Origin: Niabella sp.
Lineage (GTDB): Bacteria > Bacteroidota > Bacteroidia > Chitinophagales > Chitinophagaceae
DNA length: 64,000 nt
Direction: 5' to 3'
NCBI GenBank assembly: GCA_017744715.1
Contig: JAGIAT010000012.1
Location: forward strand, 1-64,000
Below are positions 51,623 through 58,741 of this stretch, piece after piece. How positions within the stretch are numbered: the first letter of the stretch is position 1; each line of letters starts with the position of its first letter. Under the pieces are notes generated by a model. It saw nothing but the letters and a program-made list of their open reading frames with translations, did not search any database and was not told where the DNA came from. The position numbers and the translations under genes were made by a program.

Positions 51623-53025
51623 CTCTCTATTAAATCGCGCGGATCAGTTACCACACCGGTCACCGCAACGGCAGCAGCCACATAGGGGCTTGCGAGCAGC
51701 GTACGGGCACCGGGTCCCTGACGGCCTTCAAAGTTGCGGTTGCTGGTGCTTACCGCATATTTGCCCGCGGGGATCTTATCTTCGTTCATGGCCAGGCAGG
51801 CAGAACATCCGGGCTGACGCAGTTCAAAACCGGCTTCGTTTAAAATATCCAGGATGCCTTCTTCTTTGATCTGGGCTTCTACAATATGAGAGCCGGGAAC
51901 CAGCCAGGCAGTAATATTGTCGGCTTTCTTTTTGCCTTTTACAATAGAGGCAAAGGCCCGGAAGTCTTCGATACGTCCGTTGGTACAGCTGCCCAGGAAT
52001 ACATAGTCGATCTTTTTGCCCAGTATGGCTTCACCCTCGGCGAAATTCATATACGCCAGTGATTTTTTATAAGAGGCTTCACCGTCTTTTACTTCGGATG
52101 CTTTTGGTATATGGTTGGTGATACCGGTTCCCAGGCCGGGGTTGGTACCATACGTGATCTGGGGCTCGATATCGGCGGCATCAAAATGCAGTTCCTTGTC
52201 AAATACGGCCGTGTCATCGGTTTTCAGGGTTTTCCAGTAGGCAAGCGCGGTATCCCAATCGGCACCCTTGGGTGCTTTGTCTCTTCCGTTGATATAATCG
52301 AATGTGGTTTGATCCGGGGCAATCATACCGCCGCGGGCACCCATTTCGATGCTCATATTGCAAACGGTCATCCGGCCTTCCATGCTCATGTTTTCAAAAA
52401 CTTCGCCGGCATATTCTACAAAATAACCGGTGGCGCCGCTGGCCGTGATCTGGGCAATCATATACAGGGCCACATCTTTTGGCAGTACACCTTTGCCCAG
52501 TTTGCCATTGATGGTAATGCGCATTTTTTTGGGCTTGGGCTGCATGATACACTGGGAGGAGAGTACCATTTCTACTTCTGAGGTTCCGATACCAAATGCG
52601 ATGCTTCCAAAGGCGCCGTGGGTAGAGGTATGAGAGTCGCCGCAAACGATGGTCATACCGGGTTGGGTAATACCGTTTTCTGGTCCTACCACGTGTACGA
52701 TCCCGTTCTTGGGGCTTCCCAATGCCCATAATGAAATGCCCCATTTGGCAGCATTGCTGGAGAGCGCTGCCAGCTGGTTTGCCGATAACGGATCTTTCAC
52801 CGGCTGATCCTGATTCATGGTAGGGGTGTTGTGATCTGCCGTGGCAAATGTACGCTGAGGGTAAATTACCGGAATACCTCTTTGTTCCAAACCGAGGAAG
52901 GCCACCGGGCTGGTTACCTCATGAATAAAATGACGATCGATAAACAGTACATCCGGGCCATCTTCAATATGGCGTACCACGTGGGCATCCCACACTTTAT
53001 CAAACAAAGTAGTCGCGTTGCTCAT
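51616..53025 (-). CDS. leuC: 3-isopropylmalate dehydratase large subunit
   Basis: Aconitase-family subunit, 469 residues, carrying the [4Fe-4S] cluster. The three cluster cysteines are in VFLGSCTNGRIEDF and in QPGCSACLAMNEDK. VCGDSHTSTHGAFGSIAFGI and the C-terminal STSNRNFEGRQGPGARTLLASP are typical. The start is ATG. It is the first gene of the leuC-leuD-leuA-like run. No ilv genes or classical leuA follow upstream in this window. Confidence 0.96.
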   Translation of the reverse strand: MSNATTLFDKVWDAHVVRHIEDGPDVLFIDRHFIHEVTSPVAFLGLEQRGIPVIYPQRTFATADHNTPTMNQDQPVKDPLSANQLAALSSNAAKWGISLWALGSPKNGIVHVVGPENGITQPGMTIVCGDSHTSTHGAFGSIAFGIGTSEVEMVLSSQCIMQPKPKKMRITINGKLGKGVLPKDVALYMIAQITASGATGYFVEYAGEVFENMSMEGRMTVCNMSIEMGARGGMIAPDQTTFDYINGRDKAPKGADWDTALAYWKTLKTDDTAVFDKELHFDAADIEPQITYGTNPGLGTGITNHIPKASEVKDGEASYKKSLAYMNFAEGEAILGKKIDYVFLGSCTNGRIEDFRAFASIVKGKKKADNITAWLVPGSHIVEAQIKEEGILDILNEAGFELRQPGCSACLAMNEDKIPAGKYAVSTSNRNFEGRQGPGARTLLASPYVAAAVAVTGVVTDPRDLIESV

Positions 53026-53472
53026 TATAAAACTTGAATTGTTATTTAAATATATCCAATTGAGTGCCTGTAAAATTAGACAAATTTTTAATGGAAAGCT
53101 GCAGCCGGGAGGTGCTATTTAAGAAACAGCTGCACCTGTTTGATTTTTTGGAAAATGTAAAATCTTTTCCGGTTTGGAAATTTGAAAATTCAGGGATCTG
53201 GTAGGCGGAGATTTGTTTTATTTATTGATTTTCAGTTTTTTGTGATTTTTGTTTTTGGTAATTTTCTTTCGCAGGGCGGCGCATCCTCATCTCCGGGTGC
53301 CGGTTTGGATAGCGTATTGAAACAGAAAATAAGTTGGTGCGGCTAACGGCTGAAGCGGGTGCCGGAGGATTTTAGCCGGAGGTTTTATACTTGAATTGTT
53401 GCAGCAACAAGTGCCTTTAAAGGCGTATTGCTTCGTTCCTTTTTACCGCAGTTTGTTAGCCGGAACGGGGCT
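53026..53472. other. Intergenic upstream of leuC
   Basis: It must hold the leuC promoter. I see no leader peptide rich in Leu codons, no T-box and no strong hairpin. A short octamer relic (TTTGGAAA, TTTGAAAA) is present near 53164. It is otherwise featureless. Confidence 0.5.
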
Positions 53473-54078
53473 TTATTCAAAAAAACCGGAGGCGTATAAG
53501 GTGCTGAGGAAAACGGCAAGCAGGAAGAGGCCTAACGGGAAGCGCGCTAAACGACCGGCTCCATTTTCATTGATGGATATATAAGCGATGCATGCGATGA
53601 TTACCAAACCGGTTATGAGGCAGGCGATCATTAGCTGCCTGGATGCTTCCACTTTTACACGGTGCCGGCAATTGGCGGGTAAGAACTGGATGTTGTCTTT
53701 AGATAAACCATAAATCCAGGACGTATAATCGTACCATTGAGAATCTTTAAAAATTTTGTAGTCGGATGCTTCGATGTTGATGGATGCAATGGTTCCTTTT
53801 TTAAAATGATTGGTGATTGCGTGGGGATGGATACATTTTAATTGCAACTGAACCACTTCGAATGTACGGGGGCTTTCGATAAACTTTAATGCAATGGCCG
53901 GACCGGCTTGCCGGGTGGCCGGAATGTAAGCGGCATCTGCTGCTAAATGGAGATTGTTTACCTGCACAAAGGTTTTTGTTTTATCCTCATCCGCCGGTGT
54001 AGCCTGCCTTATAATTGCGTAGGCAAGGATAAGGAGTACCAGTGCCCCGGCGGTTCTCAGTTTTGCTTCTACATCCAT
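53473..54078 (-). CDS. Membrane protein of unknown function
   Basis: A 201-residue protein with one N-terminal helix (about residues 9-26), an extracytoplasmic domain of about 120 residues (IASINIEASDYKIFKDSQWY in its centre), and two C-terminal helices (150-168 and 180-199). Bacteroidota contain many such one-plus-two-helix proteins without known function. The start is ATG, with no clear partner next to it. Confidence 0.65.
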   Translation of the reverse strand: MDVEAKLRTAGALVLLILAYAIIRQATPADEDKTKTFVQVNNLHLAADAAYIPATRQAGPAIALKFIESPRTFEVVQLQLKCIHPHAITNHFKKGTIASINIEASDYKIFKDSQWYDYTSWIYGLSKDNIQFLPANCRHRVKVEASRQLMIACLITGLVIIACIAYISINENGAGRLARFPLGLFLLAVFLSTLYASGFFE

Positions 54079-54207
54079 GGCAGTTGAAAAATGTGCTTTT
54101 AGGTAAAATAAGTAGAGCGCCGTTGACGAGGCAGTATTGAATGGAGGCTGTGGAAGCGTTTCTGCGCAATACTTCAGTACATCTGTGGCAACTGCAGACC
54201 GCTCTGC

Positions 54208-54714
54208 TTACTGCAGTTTTTTTCGCATCTGGTAATCGTTCATAAAATAGCCGTTGCCGATATTAATGTCTTCTGTCTTTTGGATCTCGTATCCCTGGCT
54301 TTTATAAAAATCAACCGCTTTATTCTGGCGGTTCACATTCAGCCAAAGTTCGTGAGCACCGTATCCTCTTACTATGGCTTCCATGCTTTTTAATTGGAAT
54401 TTACCGATCCCTTTTCCACGCAGTTGTTGCGACAGGTAGATCTTGTGAAGTTTCCAGGCACCGGGTTCTTTTTGTTCAATGGCCGTATATCCCATATCTG
54501 TTCCGTTATAACGGAGGATATAGAATTCCACACCCCGTTTCATTTCTTTTTCCAGCACGGCGGGGGCATACATCATTTGCAACATATAATCCATTTGCGC
54601 CTTGCTGAGAAGCTGCTCAAAGGCTTTGGGCCAGATCTCCAGTGCCAGTTGATGAATGACGGACACTTCGGCGCTGGTTGCCTTTCTTACGTTGGTTGTT
54701 TCCTGTTGGGTCAT
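54208..54714 (-). CDS. GNAT family N-acetyltransferase
   Basis: A 168-residue acetyl-CoA-dependent transferase. The acetyl-CoA motif A is LHKIYLSQQLRGKGIGKFQL, with the Q/RxxGxG/A loop LRGKGIG. The C-terminal NRQNKAVDFYKSQGYEIQ is typical of motif B. The acceptor cannot be deduced; similar proteins acetylate small amines or protein N-termini. The start is ATG. Confidence 0.9.
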   Translation of the reverse strand: MTQQETTNVRKATSAEVSVIHQLALEIWPKAFEQLLSKAQMDYMLQMMYAPAVLEKEMKRGVEFYILRYNGTDMGYTAIEQKEPGAWKLHKIYLSQQLRGKGIGKFQLKSMEAIVRGYGAHELWLNVNRQNKAVDFYKSQGYEIQKTEDINIGNGYFMNDYQMRKKLQ

Positions 54715-54815
54715 TTTTCAAAGATAGGAAATAGCGCTTGTGGAATTGTTCAGCTGGTGCGGTTCCAGGGTGAACAGCGGGTATTACGAACAGACTGTTC
54801 TTGCAGATCCATTTT

Positions 54816-55157
54816 TGTTTCACGCAGCGATGCAGCGGAGCAGTGGCGCAGCGATAGGGAACTCCTGGCTGGGTTTGCACTTTGTGTTTTTTTTGATAGC
54901 AACGGCCTTTTCACGCAACGATGGAGCGCAGCGGTTAGAAGTTTCTTAGCTGCACTTTGCGATTGTGTTTTTTTTGGTAGCAACGGCCTTTTCGCGCAGC
55001 GATACAGTGCAGTGGTTCGAAGTCCTTAGCGTTGCGTGCCTTGCGGTTTTATTTTTGTTTTGTTTCACGCGGTGATGCAGCGGAGCAGTGGCGCAGCGGT
55101 TAGAAGTTTCTTAGCTGCACTTTGCGATTGTGTTTTTTTTGGTAGCAACGGCCTTTT
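54816..55157. repeat. Cluster of direct repeats upstream of the GNAT gene
   Basis: A 67-bp stretch (54926-54992) recurs without a mismatch at 55091-55157. It contains TTAGCTGCACTTTGCGATTG, a run of eight T and GGTAGCAACGGCCTTTT. A 40-bp element rich in GCAGCG (54816-54855) recurs with two changes at 55060-55099. Partial copies lie between them. The second 67-bp copy ends 1 bp before the porin stop codon. No gene is supported here. Confidence 0.85.
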
Positions 55158-55158
55158 A

Positions 55159-55860
55159 TCAGAGATGATAACCTACGGCAACACTGATTCCCATGTTTCT
55201 GAATTCTTCGCTGGTTACTTTATTGTTTTCCAGCGGAGCGATATTGCGTAACCCCACCTGACCATTCAGTTGCAGGTATAAAGAAGAACCGATGTTCATG
55301 CCGGCCAGCAGGTTCACGCCCAGGTCTGTTCTGCGGCCATAGTTGAATTTATCATCATCCGGATCCTGCTTGCTGATGTCGGTATATTCGATGGTGCCGT
55401 TATCCCATCCCCAGGATGTTTTGTATTTCAGCGTCCACCGGCCACCGAGGCCATAGGCTACATAACCACCGGCTCCAATGTAAAAGCGCTCAATATCTCC
55501 CGGTAGATAATAAAGAATGTTAAGCGGTAATTCTGCATACCAGGGGGTGACGGATAAAATACCGACGCGATTTGCTTCGCCATAGTCCTGCCGGTATCCT
55601 TTGGTGCTGAACTGAAGGCCGGTTTGAAGGGTGATGGGGCGCCGGTTTAATGCTATGGGAATATTTGTAAGGATGCCCAACTGATATCCCGGGTTGAAGT
55701 TGTTTTTAAGAACAGCACCGTTTCGGGTTTCCTTCCAGGCTACTTTTGATGCATTAAACCCCGCGTTCAAACTTACTACCGTTTGCCCCTTTGTATATAA
55801 AACAGATAAACAAAGGACGCTGCAAACCAGGAAGCAAAGCCGTCGTTTTTTAGTCTTCAT
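55159..55860 (-). CDS. Outer-membrane beta-barrel (porin-like) protein
   Basis: A 233-residue protein with a signal peptide (LCFLVCSVLCLSVLYTKGQ), followed by a small barrel of about eight amphipathic strands. PWYAELPLNILYYLPG and FYIGAGGYVAYGLGG are typical of the Bacteroidota OMP_b-brl family, and the last residues (GISVAVGYHL) fit the C-terminal barrel signal. The frame opens at a TTG at 55878; the ATG at 55860 is preferred. It is related to the next protein and probably arose by duplication. Confidence 0.85.
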   Translation of the reverse strand: MKTKKRRLCFLVCSVLCLSVLYTKGQTVVSLNAGFNASKVAWKETRNGAVLKNNFNPGYQLGILTNIPIALNRRPITLQTGLQFSTKGYRQDYGEANRVGILSVTPWYAELPLNILYYLPGDIERFYIGAGGYVAYGLGGRWTLKYKTSWGWDNGTIEYTDISKQDPDDDKFNYGRRTDLGVNLLAGMNIGSSLYLQLNGQVGLRNIAPLENNKVTSEEFRNMGISVAVGYHL

Positions 55861-56084
55861 AAGCAGAAATGGTTTCAATAAAATTGGGTTGTTTTAATGA
55901 TGTTAAGTTAGCCTGTTTTTTTCAGGTGCCTTCATATTCAGATGCAAAATTTGGTTAAAATTCAAAAGCTGTCTTTAAGGTGGTTGTATAAAATGGAGCA
56001 GGCATGCACCGTTCAGTGATGTTGTTTAATGATGAGGTTTTTGCAGGTCGTATAATTACTGAAGCTGTGGTATTGCTTTGCTAC

Positions 56085-56113
56085 AAAAAAGCCGCCCTGC
56101 AGGGCGGCTTTCT
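56085..56113 (-). terminator. Rho-independent terminator after the porin-like gene
   Basis: The perfect stem AAAGCCGCCC/GGGCGGCTTT surrounds TGCA and is followed by a T run on the minus strand, 26 bp behind the stop of the 56139-56834 gene. Confidence 0.85.
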
Positions 56114-56138
56114 GTTTCATGGTTCGGAATGAATATTT

Positions 56139-56834
56139 TTAGAACTTATATCCGACAGAAATTCCAAATCCGGTATTTTTAACACTATTATACCTGGGAT
56201 CATTTTTTGCTTTCGCATTCAATAAACCTAACTGTCCGTTTAACTGGAAAGACAGTTTGTTGGCAAACTCATAACCAAAGAGCAGGTTGGCACCGGCATC
56301 AAAAGGTTTACCATACACGCGCTTATCTCCGCCTGAGCGATCATCATAATCACCTTTAAATTCAACGGATCCATCAGTGCTTATGGAAGTATTTCCGCTT
56401 GAGAATTTGCTATCCCATTTTCCACCAACGCCATAGGCTACATAAGGACCAACACCCAATAATAACTTCCCGCTTCCCAGTTCCGGTTTGTACAGGAGGT
56501 TCACCGGAACTTCAATATAAGATGCGGTTACCTTACTGTTGGTGTTCGCATTGCCATCGAAGTAGCTGTTGTCCGTTTTATAACCCTTAGTGCTGAACAA
56601 CGCACCCGGCTGTACATAAAACTCATCGGCTACAGGGATGTCAAAAGTAACACCAGCATGCCAGCCTGGATTCAGTTTTGTATCTACTTTCTTGTCATTG
56701 GCGTCTTTAAGGGCAGTATTTGAAAAATTTGCGCCTGCACGGATGCCGATCTCTACCTGGGACATTGCTGCACCTGAAATGCTCACTGCAGCAGCCACCA
56801 TAAACGCTTTTAATAACTGATTCTTCTTTTTCAT
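56139..56834 (-). CDS. Outer-membrane beta-barrel (porin-like) protein
   Basis: A 231-residue protein with a signal peptide (FMVAAAVSISGAAMSQ), then a barrel. Strands such as ASYIEVPVNLLYKPELGSG and LLLGVGPYVAYGVGGKWDS, and the ending FGISVGYKF with a terminal Phe, are characteristic. It is similar in length and motif order to the neighbouring gene at 55159, so the two are likely paralogues. It probably forms a small outer-membrane barrel of unknown cargo. The start is ATG. Confidence 0.88.
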   Translation of the reverse strand: MKKKNQLLKAFMVAAAVSISGAAMSQVEIGIRAGANFSNTALKDANDKKVDTKLNPGWHAGVTFDIPVADEFYVQPGALFSTKGYKTDNSYFDGNANTNSKVTASYIEVPVNLLYKPELGSGKLLLGVGPYVAYGVGGKWDSKFSSGNTSISTDGSVEFKGDYDDRSGGDKRVYGKPFDAGANLLFGYEFANKLSFQLNGQLGLLNAKAKNDPRYNSVKNTGFGISVGYKF

Positions 56835-56875
56835 AAAATATAGGTTTAATGATCAATGTTTATGCTGTTCTCCAT

Positions 56876-57550
56876 TTATCCTTTCTTGGCCTCTGTAGCC
56901 GCATCGGCTTTCATCTTATCATTTGCAGAGATCACAAATTCTACGCGACGGTTCTGCGCCCGGCCATCGGGTGTGTCATTGGAGTATTTGGGTACGCTAA
57001 AGCCGTAACCTTTGGTGGTCATACGCTCCAGCGAAATGTTGTGAGAACCCAGGTAGTTGGCTACGCTGGAAGCTCTTCTTTCAGACAGGGACTGGTTGTA
57101 TTTTGCCGTACCGGTATTGTCGGTATGCCCCTGGATCTCCAGGTCTGTATCAGGGTATTTATTCAGGATGGTGATCAGATCGTTCAGTGTGTTTTGTGCA
57201 GCACCGGAAAGCGAAGACTGGTCAAAACCAAACAGTACAGCACTGTTAAACTCTACAGTAATCCCTTCACCCACACGCTCTACCTTGGCACCGGGTACCT
57301 GTTGTTTGATTTCTTCTGCCTGTTTGTCCATCTTTTTACCAATAATGGCGCCGGTTACACCACCTACTGTGGCTCCGATGATGGCACCCAGCCCTGCGTT
57401 GCCTGCGGCTTTACCAATTACAGCTCCCATAGCAGCACCGCCTCCGGTTCCAATAATGGCCCCTTTTTGAGTCCGGTTCATGGAATCGCAACCTGCAAGG
57501 GTTAAGCCGGTTAACGCGATTCCCAACGATAAATTTCTCAGTTGTTTCAT
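56876..57550 (-). CDS. OmpA family lipoprotein with glycine zipper
   Basis: A 224-residue protein: lipoprotein signal peptide with lipobox LAGC, a glycine-zipper region (about residues 30-75, for example IGTGGGAAMGAVIGKAAG), and a C-terminal OmpA domain that binds peptidoglycan (LEIQGHTDNTGTAKYNQSLS, with the RAQNRRVEFVI ending). It anchors the outer membrane to the cell wall. The frame opens at 57607; the ATG at 57550 (MKQLRNLSLG) starts the signal peptide. It is upstream of, and on the same strand as, the barrel genes. Confidence 0.92.
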   Translation of the reverse strand: MKQLRNLSLGIALTGLTLAGCDSMNRTQKGAIIGTGGGAAMGAVIGKAAGNAGLGAIIGATVGGVTGAIIGKKMDKQAEEIKQQVPGAKVERVGEGITVEFNSAVLFGFDQSSLSGAAQNTLNDLITILNKYPDTDLEIQGHTDNTGTAKYNQSLSERRASSVANYLGSHNISLERMTTKGYGFSVPKYSNDTPDGRAQNRRVEFVISANDKMKADAATEAKKG

Positions 57551-57640
57551 GTTTTTTCTTTTGATATTCAAGTCTTGCCAAATAATATGCCAAAACAGAT
57601 TTTGCAAATTTGGCAGTTTGAGAATAAAGACCTGTTTTTA

Positions 57641-57671
57641 TAAAAAAGGGTTGCCTGAATTCAGGCAACCC
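57641..57671 (-). terminator. Rho-independent terminator after the secreted protein gene
   Basis: A perfect 24-bp palindrome (arms GGGTTGCCTGAA and TTCAGGCAACCC) at 57648-57671 is followed on the minus strand by six T. It lies 30 bp behind the stop of the 57701-58399 gene. Confidence 0.85.
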
Positions 57672-57700
57672 ACTGATTTTAACATTTTTATTGATCCGGA

Positions 57701-58399
57701 TTAATTCTGCTGTGCAGGAGCGGCCTCAACAGCTGCTGCCGGCGTATCCGTTTTTGTACCGGTATAGGTAATACCCTTGATCACCGGTTTTTTTGTGGTG
57801 GTCTTTTTGGGTTTTTTAGCGGTATCATCCGTTATTTCTGTTTCACTGGCGATAGCCGCAGAATCTGCTGCTACGGTCATTTCAGGGAATACGGTCGCCG
57901 GTTGTTCCTCGTTGTATTTATTACCGATGTTTACATAAAGGGTATTGGCGTCCTTATCAAAAATGAGGGTACCTTCCTGAATGGCACGACCGCTTACTAC
58001 TTTACTTTTGGTTTTAGTGGCGCTGGCATCATCCCCGGTTGCTTCTGCTGCTTCCTCGTCATTGGCCAGGGTTTTTTGAGCCGGGATCTTGTACGTTGCG
58101 GGCGCGTCTTTTATCAGGGCTTTAAATTTTCCCTGGGGTAATCCGCTTACCCAAACAATCCCTTTGTTTTCTCCGTCCCTGGTAATGGTTACATGCGATG
58201 CAGTGCCCTTTTTATCGGTCAGATCAAAGCTGCCTAATACCGGGAAGATTTCGTTTTCTGTTATCGAGTCCGGCATCGGGAGTAATTCCTTGGGTTGTGG
58301 TTTATAGTTTCGGGGAACTTCTGGAGTGCTTGTTTGAGCAACGGTTGCCATAGCGATGGCTATTGCTAAGAAGAATGTAAGAAACGACCTTTTTTTCAT
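57701..58399 (-). CDS. Secreted protein of unknown function
   Basis: A 232-residue protein with a signal peptide (FFLAIAIAMATVAQ) and an N-terminal domain of about 100 residues (FPVLGSFDLTDKKGTASHVT, and GIVWVSGLPQGKFKALIKD). A low-complexity tail rich in Thr, Lys, Ala and Glu follows (DTAKKPKKTTTKKPV). The charged tail suggests a periplasmic, possibly wall-bound protein. I do not recognise a family. The start is ATG. Confidence 0.7.
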   Translation of the reverse strand: MKKRSFLTFFLAIAIAMATVAQTSTPEVPRNYKPQPKELLPMPDSITENEIFPVLGSFDLTDKKGTASHVTITRDGENKGIVWVSGLPQGKFKALIKDAPATYKIPAQKTLANDEEAAEATGDDASATKTKSKVVSGRAIQEGTLIFDKDANTLYVNIGNKYNEEQPATVFPEMTVAADSAAIASETEITDDTAKKPKKTTTKKPVIKGITYTGTKTDTPAAAVEAAPAQQN

Positions 58400-58741
58400 A
58401 AATACGTTTTATTTAAGAATGATTTCAAATTACCCTAGTTACTGAAATTATTATGCCAAACCGGGTGTTTGACCTGAAAAATATATATTTTAATTTTTGC
58501 TTATGACTTGTATAGCTGATTCTGAACGGATCCGGAGCACGAAATACCCCTTGGCAGGCGCACAACGGCGCAACGGATCCGGCCCCCGGAGCCGCAATGG
58601 AGGGGGGAGGGATGTGCGCCCGGCTTGAAATTTTCCGGAAAAAAAACTCCCAACCGATTTCGGATCCTTTCGCAGATTGGCAAAGAAAATTTGTGTAGGT
58701 TTGTGCCTTGTTTTTTACCGTCATTCCAAATTCATATACAA
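58400..58741. other. Intergenic upstream of uvrA
   Basis: It contains a GC-rich part near 58530-58625 and an AT-rich part before the TTG start of uvrA. I see no clear SOS box and no gene. Confidence 0.4.

Noticed and set aside
54816..55157. Direct repeats considered as an insertion-sequence end or integron
   Set aside because: No transposase or integrase frame and no target-site duplication are visible.
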